Assembly: GCF_007827365.1 (NCBI RefSeq)
Contig: NZ_VISI01000002.1
Span: forward strand, 1,927,001-1,991,000
Reading direction: 5' to 3'
Length of the DNA stretch: 64,000 nucleotides
Source of the DNA: Olleya sp. Hel_I_94
GTDB taxonomy: Bacteria > Bacteroidota > Bacteroidia > Flavobacteriales > Flavobacteriaceae
Of this stretch, positions 34,909-43,194 are shown in pieces. Position numbers and translations under genes: made by a program. The notes under the pieces were generated by a model, which saw only the letters and a list, made by a program, of their open reading frames with translations, was not told the DNA's origin and did no database searches. Positions within the stretch are counted from its first letter, which is position 1; each line of letters starts with the position of its first letter.

Positions 34909-36465
34909 TTATAAGACTTGATGTGTTGGTTTTAGTAAGTCATTAACCGTTTTTACTGGATTGAAGGTAACTAAAGGTACTTCCACAAAAATAGTATTCC
35001 AATTGGACATACTTCCGTTCCAAAGTCCTGGCAACTCTAACGCTTTAATATCTTTTCCAACTTTTGTTTTCATAGTAATAAAAGTTGTTTGGTGGTCAAC
35101 AAATTTTTGAAGATCATACGTTTCGCCTTTATAGTTTTTTATACTACAAACAATGTCTACAGGATTAAAATGCGTCGCTTTTTTTAAGATGTTTTTTTGT
35201 TCTTTATCCTTTTTGTTAATTTGAGCAGATTCTACTATTTGCAAAGACAGATTTGCACCTTCATCTTTAACCCAAAATGGACCTCCTCCTGGCTCTCCTT
35301 CGTTTTCAACCATACCACAAATACGGATTGGTCTGTCTAGTTTATTTTTTAAATAATCTATTTGATATGCTGTAGAATATTTTTCAAATTCAGGAGAAAT
35401 TACAACATTCATTTTACAAATCAAAAACTCTGCGATTTCAACTATATCCTCATGCGACAATTGCTTTGTATCTAAATCTTTGGCATACTTAAACGCTTGC
35501 TTTTTTATATTAATCAATAAACCTGCTAGCATTTTTTTAGACTTAGCGACTTCTTCTTCATATTTATAAACTACAACATTATCAATATTTTTAATAAAAA
35601 TAATGTCAGCATCAAAGTCGTTTAGGTTTTCAAGTAAAGCACCATGACCAGATGGTCTAAAATATAGCTCGTGATTGTCCTCTCTAACAATTTCATTTTT
35701 TGCTGAAACTGCTATTGTATCTGTAGATTCTTTTTGATAAGAAAAAGAAATATCAAATTTAGTATTGGTTTTGCTTTCAACTATTTGTTGAATTCTAGCA
35801 AACTCAGCATCAAACTTTTCTTTATGTTTTTCTGAAATAGTAAAATGAAGAGAAGCTTTACCATTTGAGGTCGAGTACAATGCAGCCTCAAATAAATGCT
35901 CCTCAAAAGCGCTTGCTAAATGATTTTTATATTTATGAAACGGTAATAATCCTTTTGGAAAAGCACTAAAAGCTAATTGATCATCGTTTAAAATAGCTTT
36001 GATAAACGCAACCAATTTTTCATCGTTTGATAATTTATTATAGTTTTTGTTTTGTGACTTTAAATAGGTTATTACTAGATTATAAAAAGGTAGTTTTTCT
36101 AACCCAATAAAAAATAAAGATAACTCTGAAGCCTTAAATTTATTTACATAAGCATTTATACTTTGCTTTTTAGGCTTAAAATCCTTGATAAAATCAAATA
36201 AAAATTTAAACATCCTGGTCGCTGCTCCAGAAGCAGGAACAAATTTGACAATTTTGATTGCTTCTTTTTGAGCATCATAAACCTTTATTAAACCCGATTT
36301 CTCTTGCTCAGAAAACTTAAGTATTCCGTCTTCAATAGTTGCTGCTCTTTCTAAATTAATGAAGGGTAATCCTGTTTTAAGCAACTGTAATTGTTGCTCT
36401 ACCTTTTTAAGTGTTAATCCTTTTTTTTCTATGAAAATTTTATCTGAACTATTAAACTGCATCAT
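34909..36465 (-). CDS. DUF4301 protein with nucleotidyltransferase-like motifs
   Basis: 518 residues. Recognised as DUF4301, a family of Bacteroidota with no assigned function. Motifs resemble sugar-1-phosphate nucleotidyltransferases of the UDP-glucose pyrophosphorylase type: PASGAATRM (77-85) where those have the glycine-rich nucleotide loop, RPSGHGALLENL near 265, FIKNIDNVVVYK soon after, and ENEGEPGGGPFWVKDEG near 385. I infer a GT-A-type nucleotidyl or phosphoryl transferase. Its start overlaps the end of the NadR-like kinase gene by 14 bases, so the two are translationally coupled and probably work in one pathway. Confidence 0.85.
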   Translation of the reverse strand: MMQFNSSDKIFIEKKGLTLKKVEQQLQLLKTGLPFINLERAATIEDGILKFSEQEKSGLIKVYDAQKEAIKIVKFVPASGAATRMFKFLFDFIKDFKPKKQSINAYVNKFKASELSLFFIGLEKLPFYNLVITYLKSQNKNYNKLSNDEKLVAFIKAILNDDQLAFSAFPKGLLPFHKYKNHLASAFEEHLFEAALYSTSNGKASLHFTISEKHKEKFDAEFARIQQIVESKTNTKFDISFSYQKESTDTIAVSAKNEIVREDNHELYFRPSGHGALLENLNDFDADIIFIKNIDNVVVYKYEEEVAKSKKMLAGLLINIKKQAFKYAKDLDTKQLSHEDIVEIAEFLICKMNVVISPEFEKYSTAYQIDYLKNKLDRPIRICGMVENEGEPGGGPFWVKDEGANLSLQIVESAQINKKDKEQKNILKKATHFNPVDIVCSIKNYKGETYDLQKFVDHQTTFITMKTKVGKDIKALELPGLWNGSMSNWNTIFVEVPLVTFNPVKTVNDLLKPTHQVL

Positions 36466-37030
36466 TATGTTTTGCTAATAATAAATCTATATGTTTTATG
36501 GCTAATTGTAATCTTGTTTTCTTATCTCCTTTTAATAATACATAAGGTCGATTATATTTTATTAATGTAGATTTAAACGTTTCAAACATTGCTTCTCTTT
36601 CTTCAGGCTTGTCCCTTAAATCATCCGCTTCCCAAGGTGTATCAATATACGTTAAAAAGTATAAATCATAAGTATTTTTTATAGCATATTTTTCTAAAAC
36701 TGGATTGCAAGTCCCAGAGTAATAGGTTTCAGAGTATACTTTAGTCTCTAATAAATCAGTATCACAAATTAGTACAGATTCTGTCTTTTTCGCCAAACGG
36801 TTTTCCATACTCATTTGACCCATAGCTATTGGAAGTAAATCGTGAGTTTCGCAGGTTTTACGTTTGTTATTCCATTTATTTTGTAAATAATCTCTAGCGT
36901 ATTCAGGTACCCAAACGGAATGATAATGCCTAGCTAATTGTTGAGATAACGTCGTTTTTCCAGTAGATTCTGGTCCAAACAAAACTATTTTTACACAGTT
37001 TGCAGGTTGCTGTTCAAGTGTTTTTTCCAT
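36452..37030 (-). CDS. NadR-like P-loop kinase (AAA_28 type)
   Basis: 192 residues from the ATG at 37030; the frame extends to 37081 without an ATG and runs into the transporter gene. Walker A is FGPESTGKTTLS (18-29) and the NadR kinase-domain mark VPEYARDYLQ lies at 41-50; DLYFLTYIDTPWEADDLRD follows. NadR's kinase domain phosphorylates nicotinamide riboside. Here the context (PnuC-type transporter, thiamine-binding protein, TPP riboswitch) suggests that the substrate may be thiamine or a precursor, so that uptake is trapped by phosphorylation. Overlaps the transporter gene by 40 bases. Confidence 0.85.
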   Translation of the reverse strand: MEKTLEQQPANCVKIVLFGPESTGKTTLSQQLARHYHSVWVPEYARDYLQNKWNNKRKTCETHDLLPIAMGQMSMENRLAKKTESVLICDTDLLETKVYSETYYSGTCNPVLEKYAIKNTYDLYFLTYIDTPWEADDLRDKPEEREAMFETFKSTLIKYNRPYVLLKGDKKTRLQLAIKHIDLLLAKHNDAV

Positions 37031-37623
37031 TGTAAATAACCAAATATTGCAATTACTGTAAATCCTAAATACTGAAAACAAGTAAACGTAAATCCTTTAT
37101 AAAAATATAAAGGAACAGAGATAATATCTCCTATAATCCAGTAAATCCAGTTTTCAATTTTACGTTTAGCCATCAACCACATACCAACAAAAAATATTGC
37201 AGTAGTAATGGTATCAACATATGCTACCCAACTAGTCCACTTATCAAATGTTTTATAAACTACAAACACAAATAACATAGTTGCTAAAAAAATAATTACA
37301 CTTAATTTTTTTTCCTTTTTTGTGGTAACAGAAATAGGTGTAACGTGTTGATCGTCCACTTTTCTTGTCCATATATACCAACCATAAACACTCATTACAA
37401 AATAATAAGCGTTAATCATCATATCGCCTAACAGACCCCATTTTAATAATAAATACACAAAAATTAAGGTACTTATCATACCTGTAGGAAACACCCAAAT
37501 TTTATTTTGTTTAGAAAACAATACAGATAAAAAACCAAAAATTACAGCAATAATCTCTAAAACCACATCTGTTGTTTCGTATTCAAAATATTGCCCAAAA
37601 AGGAAATCAAAAATGTGGCTCAT
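36991..37623 (-). CDS. PnuC family vitamin transporter (PnuT-like)
   Basis: 210 residues with about seven membrane helices. PnuC family marks: VVLEIIAVIFGFLSVLFSKQ, VFPTGMISTLIFVYLLLKWGLLGDM, VYGWYIW and the C-terminal NWIYWIIGDIISVPLYFYKG. Members carry nicotinamide riboside (PnuC), riboflavin (PnuX) or thiamine (PnuT) by facilitated diffusion and rely on a kinase to trap the substrate. The thiamine-binding protein gene overlaps its start by 17 bases and a TPP-controlled receptor lies nearby, so thiamine is the best guess. Confidence 0.9.
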   Translation of the reverse strand: MSHIFDFLFGQYFEYETTDVVLEIIAVIFGFLSVLFSKQNKIWVFPTGMISTLIFVYLLLKWGLLGDMMINAYYFVMSVYGWYIWTRKVDDQHVTPISVTTKKEKKLSVIIFLATMLFVFVVYKTFDKWTSWVAYVDTITTAIFFVGMWLMAKRKIENWIYWIIGDIISVPLYFYKGFTFTCFQYLGFTVIAIFGYLQWKKHLNSNLQTV

Positions 37624-37867
37624 AATCGCTTCTGTCTGTTTTTACAACTTTCATAGTTAGTACACATATGTCTTGATTTTCAAACGAAGCTTTAATCTTT
37701 TCGTTTAAAAAAGGCATCAACTGGTCAAATTCGCCAAAAACCTGAGTACTTAATGGGTTTTCTAAAACCGTAAAATTAGAGTCACGTAAAGCTTTAATAA
37801 AATCAATAACGTGCTGCTCATAATTATTACTTAATGGTGATAAAGTTAAATCTACCGATATTTTCAT
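37607..37867 (-). CDS. YkoF/MTH1187-type thiamine-binding protein
   Basis: 86 residues, a single ferredoxin-like domain of the MTH1187/YkoF family (MKISVDLTLSPLSNNYEQHV; FTVLENPLSTQVFGEFDQL). YkoF of Bacillus binds thiamine or HMP; many single-domain members bind thiamine as dimers or tetramers. No signal peptide, so it should be cytoplasmic. The gene overlaps the transporter start by 17 bases. Which pyrimidine or thiazole form it binds cannot be read from sequence. Confidence 0.82.
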   Translation of the reverse strand: MKISVDLTLSPLSNNYEQHVIDFIKALRDSNFTVLENPLSTQVFGEFDQLMPFLNEKIKASFENQDICVLTMKVVKTDRSDYEPHF

Positions 37868-37870
37868 GGT

Positions 37871-38593
37871 TTATAGTTTTAATTCTTCAAAAAAGTCATG
37901 GTTTTCTTCAAAAGCAGTACCAATTACTACTAAATCTGCTCCTGCACTATAAGCGTTATCCAATTGTTGTTTGCTTCTAATACCACCTCCAACTATTAAA
38001 GGGATTGTTAAATCTTGTTTCACAAACTTAATCATTTGTAATGGTACAGGATGTAATGCTCCACTTCCAGCTTCTAAATAAATAATTTTTTTACCCATTA
38101 ATTCACCAGCTTTTGCTGTATCAGCAACTAAAGTATGCAAAGCAGTTGGGATCGGTTTAGTTTTTGTTACTTTTTGGACCGCAGTTTCTTTTCCATTTTC
38201 AATCAAAATATAACCAGTTGGAATAACCTCCAAGTCGGTATTTTTTAAAATAGAAACCGCTTCAATTTGTTTTTCGATTAAATATTTAGGGTTTCGACCA
38301 GAAATTAAGGACAAAAACAAGATAGCGTCAGCATCCTTTGATATTTGCGTTACATCACCAGGAAATAGCACAATGGGTAATTTAGTTAGTGGTTTTAGAG
38401 CAGCAACTAATTTTTGCGTCACTTCCAACTCAACTGTACTACCACCAACAAAAACATGTGTTATTACAGAGTGATTAATTTTATTGGCAAATAGCGATAA
38501 TAATTTAATATCAAATTTATCAGGATCAATTAGTATAGCTAATAATTTTTCTTGTTTCGCTTTCGCGGAAAGTATGTCGTTGTAAACACTCAT
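37871..38593 (-). CDS. Geranylgeranylglyceryl phosphate synthase family protein (PcrB-like)
   Basis: 240 residues from the ATG at 38593; the frame to 38614 adds residues that overlap the upstream gene. TIM-barrel marks: LAILIDPDKFD, HVFVGGSTVELEVTQ, LFPGDVTQISKDADAILFLS, YLEAGSGALHPVPLQMI, and VGGGIRSKQQLDNAYSAGADLVVIG. Such enzymes join a polyprenyl diphosphate to glycerol-1-phosphate; Bacteroidota copies belong to the geranylgeranyl type by reported phylogeny. Its start codon overlaps the stop of the preceding gene by one base. Confidence 0.9.
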   Translation of the reverse strand: MSVYNDILSAKAKQEKLLAILIDPDKFDIKLLSLFANKINHSVITHVFVGGSTVELEVTQKLVAALKPLTKLPIVLFPGDVTQISKDADAILFLSLISGRNPKYLIEKQIEAVSILKNTDLEVIPTGYILIENGKETAVQKVTKTKPIPTALHTLVADTAKAGELMGKKIIYLEAGSGALHPVPLQMIKFVKQDLTIPLIVGGGIRSKQQLDNAYSAGADLVVIGTAFEENHDFFEELKL

Positions 38594-39219
38594 TATTCTA
38601 TAACATAAGCACAAGTAAAACCTTCAAACTCTAAGTAATTGGCAGTATAACGTTTTTTTAAACCCTTATAATCTATCCAACAAACCGTTTGGGCATCAAT
38701 TATAGAAAACGGAATTACCAAAAAATGTTCCTTAAACAACATTCCTGGAGTTGCAAACAATTTGTATAAAGATTCCTTTATTCCCCAAATAACAGTTAGT
38801 TTATTAATATAATCAGAAGCTTCTTTATCCAAATATTCAAACTCGTACGCCACAAACTTTTTAGCAATAACTGCTATTTTTTGGCGCTGTCTTTCTATAT
38901 CTATACCAACTTCTGTATCGCTAATAATAACGCCAGAAAATGTAAAGCTATGGGTTATAGATATATGCTTTCCATCCTTTAAATGTGGTTTGCCATTCGC
39001 GTCATAAAATAAATCATGATCGGTATAACCAAAAGCATTAAGCAAGTGTCTAACACTTAAAAAACCACGTTGATGCAGCTCACTTTTCATACCTAAGACA
39101 CGATCTAAACTCTCTGGTTTTAAATCTAATCCATTGATTAATTGGTCATAAGACTCTTCAATCTTCCAGATTTTAACAGTAGTTTGTGAATTTGGAGTAA
39201 GGGTTTTATATAGAGGCAT
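38593..39219 (-). CDS. 4'-phosphopantetheinyl transferase (Sfp/AcpT type)
   Basis: 208 residues. Transfers the phosphopantetheine arm from CoA to a carrier protein. Family motifs: SITHSFTFSGVIIS, the Mg-binding GIDIERQRQKI near residue 102, and the WGIKESLYKL motif near 143. First gene of the overlapping seven-gene run. Divergent from ahcY, with which it shares an intergenic region of 132 bases. Confidence 0.93.
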   Translation of the reverse strand: MPLYKTLTPNSQTTVKIWKIEESYDQLINGLDLKPESLDRVLGMKSELHQRGFLSVRHLLNAFGYTDHDLFYDANGKPHLKDGKHISITHSFTFSGVIISDTEVGIDIERQRQKIAVIAKKFVAYEFEYLDKEASDYINKLTVIWGIKESLYKLFATPGMLFKEHFLVIPFSIIDAQTVCWIDYKGLKKRYTANYLEFEGFTCAYVIE

Positions 39220-39242
39220 TTAATATTCTAAATTCTATTAGT

Positions 39243-39250
39243 TATCTTTG
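39243..39250 (+). promoter_or_regulatory. -7 element of ahcY
   Basis: TATCTTTG, exact consensus, about 100 bases before the ahcY ATG, giving a leader of about 95 bases with no recognised riboswitch. Confidence 0.6.
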
Positions 39251-39351
39251 CAAAGCCTAAGGCGAAATATGCATTTTTGTTAAGCGAATTTAACCATTTT
39301 AAGTGCTAATTCCCAAAGGTGTTTCATTTATAAAATAAAGAGAGAAATAAT

Positions 39352-40668
39352 ATGAGTACAAAAAACGTTGCTTACGTGCCTAATAAGGTAAAAGACATGT
39401 CGCTTGCGGCTTGGGGAAGAAAAGAAATTAATTTAGCCGAAGCAGAAATGCCAGGTTTAATGAGTTTACGTGAAGAATACAAAAACGAACAACCTTTAAA
39501 AGGAGCACGTATTGCTGGATGTTTACACATGACTATCCAAACTGCTGTTTTAATTGAAACTTTACAAGCTTTAGGAGCAGAAGTTACTTGGAGCTCTTGT
39601 AACATTTTCTCTACACAAGATCAAGCTGCTGCTGCAATTGCAGATGCAGGTACAGCTGTGTACGCTTGGAAAGACATGACTGAAGAAGAATTTGATTGGT
39701 GTATCGAGCAAACCTTATTTTTTGGAGAAGACCGTAAGCCATTAAACATGATTTTAGATGATGGTGGAGATTTAACTAACATGGTTTTAGATAAATACCC
39801 AGAATTATCTGCAGGAATTAAAGGATTATCTGAAGAAACTACAACAGGAGTACACAGATTATACGAGCGTGTTAAAAACGGTACATTAACAATGCCAGCA
39901 ATTAACGTAAACGATTCTGTAACTAAATCTAAATTTGACAACAAATACGGATGTAAAGAGTCTGCAGTAGACGCAATACGTCGTGCAACAGACATTATGT
40001 TAGCAGGTAAACGTGTAACTGTTTGTGGTTATGGAGACGTTGGTAAAGGTACTGCTGCGTCTTTTAAAGGTGCTGGAAGTATTGTAACAGTAACAGAAAT
40101 TGACCCAATTTGTGCATTACAAGCAGCAATGGACGGTTTTGAAGTTAAAAAACTAGAAACAGTTGTTGGTAATTCTGATATAATCATTACAACTACAGGT
40201 AACAAAGACATTGTACGTGCAGAGCATTTTGAAGCAATGAAAGACAAAGTAATCGTAGCAAACATCGGTCACTTTGATAACGAAATCCAAGTAGGATGGT
40301 TAAACAAAAACCATGGTCATACTAAAGACACAATCAAACCTCAGGTTGACAAATACAACATTGATGGTAAAGATATTATCTTGCTTGCCGAAGGACGTTT
40401 AGTAAACTTAGGTTGCGCAACAGGACACCCTAGTTTTGTAATGTCTAACTCATTTACAAACCAAACTTTAGCACAAATCGAACTTTGGAAAAATAGCGAT
40501 AATTACGAAAACGACGTATACATGTTACCAAAGCATTTAGACGAAAAAGTAGCTAAATTACATTTAGAAAAAATTGGTGTAGAGCTAACAGAATTAGCAG
40601 ATTACCAAGCTGATTATATTGGTGTTAAAGTTGAAGGACCATACAAGCCTGAACATTACAGATACTAA
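39352..40668 (+). CDS. ahcY: Adenosylhomocysteinase
   Basis: 438 residues, full length. Cleaves S-adenosylhomocysteine to adenosine and homocysteine, resetting the methyl cycle. Motifs: [17 protein letters not shown] near residue 55, [10 protein letters not shown] near 130, the NAD-binding [19 protein letters not shown] near 225, and the C-terminal [10 protein letters not shown]. AhcY-based recycling rather than the Pfs/LuxS route. Monocistronic with its own promoter and terminator. Confidence 0.98.
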   Translation: MSTKNVAYVPNKVKDMSLAAWGRKEINLAEAEMPGLMSLREEYKNEQPLKGARIAGCLHMTIQTAVLIETLQALGAEVTWSSCNIFSTQDQAAAAIADAGTAVYAWKDMTEEEFDWCIEQTLFFGEDRKPLNMILDDGGDLTNMVLDKYPELSAGIKGLSEETTTGVHRLYERVKNGTLTMPAINVNDSVTKSKFDNKYGCKESAVDAIRRATDIMLAGKRVTVCGYGDVGKGTAASFKGAGSIVTVTEIDPICALQAAMDGFEVKKLETVVGNSDIIITTTGNKDIVRAEHFEAMKDKVIVANIGHFDNEIQVGWLNKNHGHTKDTIKPQVDKYNIDGKDIILLAEGRLVNLGCATGHPSFVMSNSFTNQTLAQIELWKNSDNYENDVYMLPKHLDEKVAKLHLEKIGVELTELADYQADYIGVKVEGPYKPEHYRY

Positions 40669-40732
40669 TCAAAGCGTCGTTGCAAGTCACTTTTTAGTGT
40701 TCTAGCAATCACATACTTTGAAATTACATATT

Positions 40733-40765
40733 AAATCCCAAGCAGCAATGTTTGGGATTTTTTTT
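40733..40765 (+). terminator. Intrinsic terminator after ahcY
   Basis: Stem AATCCCAA / TTGGGATT followed by T8, about 65 bases after the stop. Confidence 0.85.
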
Positions 40766-40830
40766 GTTTTATGGCAATTTGTTTTTGGATAAAAAACCAA
40801 AAACAACCACGCTTTCCGTTATATCTTTTT

Positions 40831-40866
40831 CTCGTGCCTCAAAAAAGGATGCCACTACAACCCTTA
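40831..40866. repeat. Degenerate flavobacterial intergenic repeat fragment
   Basis: CTCGTGCCTC here is the reverse complement of part of the 97-bp palindrome (17870-17879), and it is followed by AAAAAAGGATGCCA, which recurs at 14271. Lies in the spacer between ahcY and the DinB-like gene; that spacer of about 300 bases holds otherwise only the ahcY terminator. Confidence 0.5.
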
Positions 40867-40967
40867 TTGCAAACTAATCCGCAAAAACACAGTTCTTCTA
40901 GTAAAATGGTTTCATTTTTGTTAAGTCAAGTTCGTTTTAAGTATCTTCACAAGACAAAAACAAGACC

Positions 40968-41450
40968 ATGTCCATACAAAAACTTACTACAGCCATAAAT
41001 AATTTAGAACATCACATAATAAATCACGACCAATCAAACCCTAAAGTATCTAAAAGCAATATAGCTTGGCATATAGACCACAGTCTTAAAGTAATAAACA
41101 ACGTAAGTATTGCTACCAATACATCAGATCCAAAACAATTTAAAAATAACTTTACACTTTTAGGAAAAGTCTTTTTTATATTAGGCTTTTTCCCCAGAGG
41201 AAAAGCAAAAGCTCCAAAACATGTACTACCACCAGAAAATATTACTAAAGCAGATTTAACACAACAAATTACATTAGCAAAATCTAATATTACTACACTA
41301 ACAAACTTAGGCAAAAACGCCTATTTTAAACATCCTTTATTTGGACACATAAATACCAAACGTGTACCCAAATTTTTACTAATGCACACCAACCATCATT
41401 TAAAAATTATAAACGACATACTAAAACAACAAAAAACCCTTTCTAAATAA
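40968..41450 (+). CDS. DUF1569/DinB-like metal-binding protein
   Basis: 160 residues. A four-helix DinB-type pattern with histidines well placed for a metal site: IAWHIDHSLKVINN near residue 30 and LLMHTNHHLKIINDI near 138, plus FKHPLFGHINTKR. DinB-superfamily proteins bind zinc or nickel and often act as thiol transferases, but the activity of this branch is unknown. The gene stands alone and ends at a strong terminator. Confidence 0.8.
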   Translation: MSIQKLTTAINNLEHHIINHDQSNPKVSKSNIAWHIDHSLKVINNVSIATNTSDPKQFKNNFTLLGKVFFILGFFPRGKAKAPKHVLPPENITKADLTQQITLAKSNITTLTNLGKNAYFKHPLFGHINTKRVPKFLLMHTNHHLKIINDILKQQKTLSK

Positions 41451-41472
41451 ATAGAAAGGGTTTTAATTTTTT
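41433..41472. terminator. Bidirectional terminator between the DinB-like gene and rpmA
   Basis: Perfect 13-bp stem AAAACCCTTTCTA / TAGAAAGGGTTTT with loop AATAAA, then a T-rich run; partly overlaps the end of the DinB-like gene. Confidence 0.88.
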
Positions 41473-41486
41473 AGGAAATAAAATTA

Positions 41487-41747
41487 TTAAGCTTGGAAAG
41501 GCTCAATAGAAACATAAGACTTATTGTCTCTTTTCTTTGTAAATTTTACTAAACCATCAACTTTAGCATGTAAAGTATGATCTTTTCCTTGGTATACGTT
41601 TTCACCTGGATGGTGTGTGTTACCTCTTTGTCTTATGATAATGTTTCCAGCAATAGCAGCTTGTCCACCAAATATCTTTACGCCTAAACGTTTCGATTCT
41701 GATTCTCTACCATTCTTCGAACTACCAACCCCTTTTTTGTGAGCCAT
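41487..41747 (-). CDS. rpmA: 50S ribosomal protein L27
   Basis: 86 residues, starting [20 protein letters not shown], the conserved L27 N-terminus that reaches the peptidyl transferase centre. No N-terminal extension of the cleaved Firmicutes type. Second gene of the rplU-rpmA operon, 43 bases after rplU. Confidence 0.98.
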   Translation of the reverse strand: MAHKKGVGSSKNGRESESKRLGVKIFGGQAAIAGNIIIRQRGNTHHPGENVYQGKDHTLHAKVDGLVKFTKKRDNKSYVSIEPFQA

Positions 41748-41790
41748 GATCTTAAGTGTTTAAATTGTTATACTTAAAGTGTTTTAGCAA

Positions 41791-42450
41791 TTACGCTTTA
41801 CCACCATCTAATTCGTCTTGCCATTTCTTTAACTCATCCCACTTACCATCAGCAGCTAATTGAGCTTGTGCTGGCCATGTGTCAGTTACGTGATTACCAC
41901 GTACACCTGCGATAATTTCAGAAATTTTAGCTGCATCAGTTTTTGCTAATTCAGCAAAAGTAGCGATTCCTGCTTCAACTAATGTTTCAGCAATTTTTGG
42001 TCCAATACCTTCAACTTTTTTCAAGTCGTCAGCTTTACCTGATGCTTTAGCAGCCTTTTTAGGTGCAGCTTTAGCTTCTACTTTTTTAGTTTCTTTTTTT
42101 GGAGCAGCTTTTTCAGCTTTCGCTGCTGGCTTAGCTCCTGAAGCTACTATACTTTCAATTACGATTTCAGTTAAGGCTTGTCTGTGTCCGTTTTTCTTAC
42201 GGTAACCTTTTCTTCTTTTCTTCTTGAAAACAATAACTTTATCACCTTGAAGGTGCTTTAAGACTTTTGCACTTACTTGTGCTCCGCCTATAGCTGGGGC
42301 GCCTACAGTTATGTTAGAACCATCTGCAATTAAAAGGACATTGTCAAAAGACACTGCTTCTCCTTCTTCTGTTGCTAAACGGTTAACAAAAACTTTTTGG
42401 TCTTTTTCAACTTTAAATTGATGCCCTGCTATCTCTACAATTGCGTACAT
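41791..42450 (-). CDS. rplU: 50S ribosomal protein L21 fused to a helix-hairpin-helix domain
   Basis: 219 residues, twice the usual L21 length of about 103. Residues 1-100 are L21 (MYAIVEIAGHQFKVEKDQKV; KKRRKGYRKKNGHRQALTEI). Then an Ala/Lys/Pro-rich linker of about 40 residues, and a C-terminal domain from about 140: DDLKKVEGIGPKIAETLVEA, a helix-hairpin-helix of the type seen in DNA/RNA-binding proteins, followed by an acidic, Trp-containing tail. The extension is known from other Bacteroidota, but its role is not. The L21 core is intact. Confidence 0.96.
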   Translation of the reverse strand: MYAIVEIAGHQFKVEKDQKVFVNRLATEEGEAVSFDNVLLIADGSNITVGAPAIGGAQVSAKVLKHLQGDKVIVFKKKRRKGYRKKNGHRQALTEIVIESIVASGAKPAAKAEKAAPKKETKKVEAKAAPKKAAKASGKADDLKKVEGIGPKIAETLVEAGIATFAELAKTDAAKISEIIAGVRGNHVTDTWPAQAQLAADGKWDELKKWQDELDGGKA

Positions 42451-42512
42451 AGCGTAACGTTTTTATTAATTAGTTTATATAAAATAATCTCATTTTCCTG
42501 AGAAAACGGATG

Positions 42513-42543
42513 CAAATATACTTCTAATTAATTAATCTACAAA
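42513..42543 (-). promoter_or_regulatory. Complete rplU-rpmA promoter
   Basis: Minus-strand TTTG (42540-42543), spacer of 19 bases, then TATATTTG (42513-42520): an ideal Bacteroidetes -33/-7 pair, with a leader of about 55 bases. Confidence 0.8.
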
Positions 42544-42547
42544 CCTT

Positions 42548-43000
42548 TTATTGATTTTGAGGCATATTTCTGCTATTTTTAAAAAGTTGCATACAAGTAA
42601 GTGTAATAACTACTGTTGTTGCAAATCCCATAATCGCAACAACAAAAGCAACTAAGCCTATTTGTACATTATAGTCACTTTTAAAAACGGTTAATAATTT
42701 GGTCAAAAATTCAGTATCAACTTCTGTAGCATAAAAGGTAAAAAATACTGTAAACAAAATTGCAGCTATAAAACCTGCAATGATACCTACGGTAAAACCG
42801 CCTGTGTAACTAAATTTGTCAGCTTGTTGTAATTTATAATACTTTATAGTTTCATAAATACCAAAACCTGTTATTACACCATTAAATAAACTAAAAAAAG
42901 GATTAGTATGTAAATTAAACAAAGACAGGATTAAAAAAAAGGCAATTAAACATGCGCTTATAACTAACCCAAATCTTACAGGAAGGGAAATATTTTTCAT
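42548..43000 (-). CDS. DUF4199 membrane protein
   Basis: 150 residues with four membrane helices (about 8-25, 32-50, 70-95, 115-140). Marks of DUF4199 are the FNGVITGFGIYETIKYYK and FSYTGGFTVGIIAGFIAAILF blocks. No function is known. Its end lies 5 bases upstream of the rplU promoter, so it does not belong to the ribosomal operon by expression. Confidence 0.88.
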   Translation of the reverse strand: MKNISLPVRFGLVISACLIAFFLILSLFNLHTNPFFSLFNGVITGFGIYETIKYYKLQQADKFSYTGGFTVGIIAGFIAAILFTVFFTFYATEVDTEFLTKLLTVFKSDYNVQIGLVAFVVAIMGFATTVVITLTCMQLFKNSRNMPQNQ

Positions 43001-43194
43001 ATTAATTTATGGTTTTTGGTTAATAATCCCTTTAAATTTCGTGAAAATGGAACCAAATTTTTATAATTTGATGTTAATTTTCAATAAATTAAGCAGTAAT
43101 ACATGGTTGTATTGTTATTTTTGTTAAAACTGTTGTAACAAAAACATACAACAGTATACTAATACTTAAACTGATAAATTAAATAATCAAACAC

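Noticed and set aside
39251..39351. A SAM or SAH riboswitch in the ahcY leader
   Set aside because: The 100-base leader shows none of the conserved blocks of known SAM or SAH aptamers that I could recognise by eye.
40771..40998. 75-residue plus-strand reading frame after ahcY
   Set aside because: It begins in the ahcY terminator region, spans the degenerate repeat and overlaps the DinB-like gene in another frame; its composition is not protein-like.
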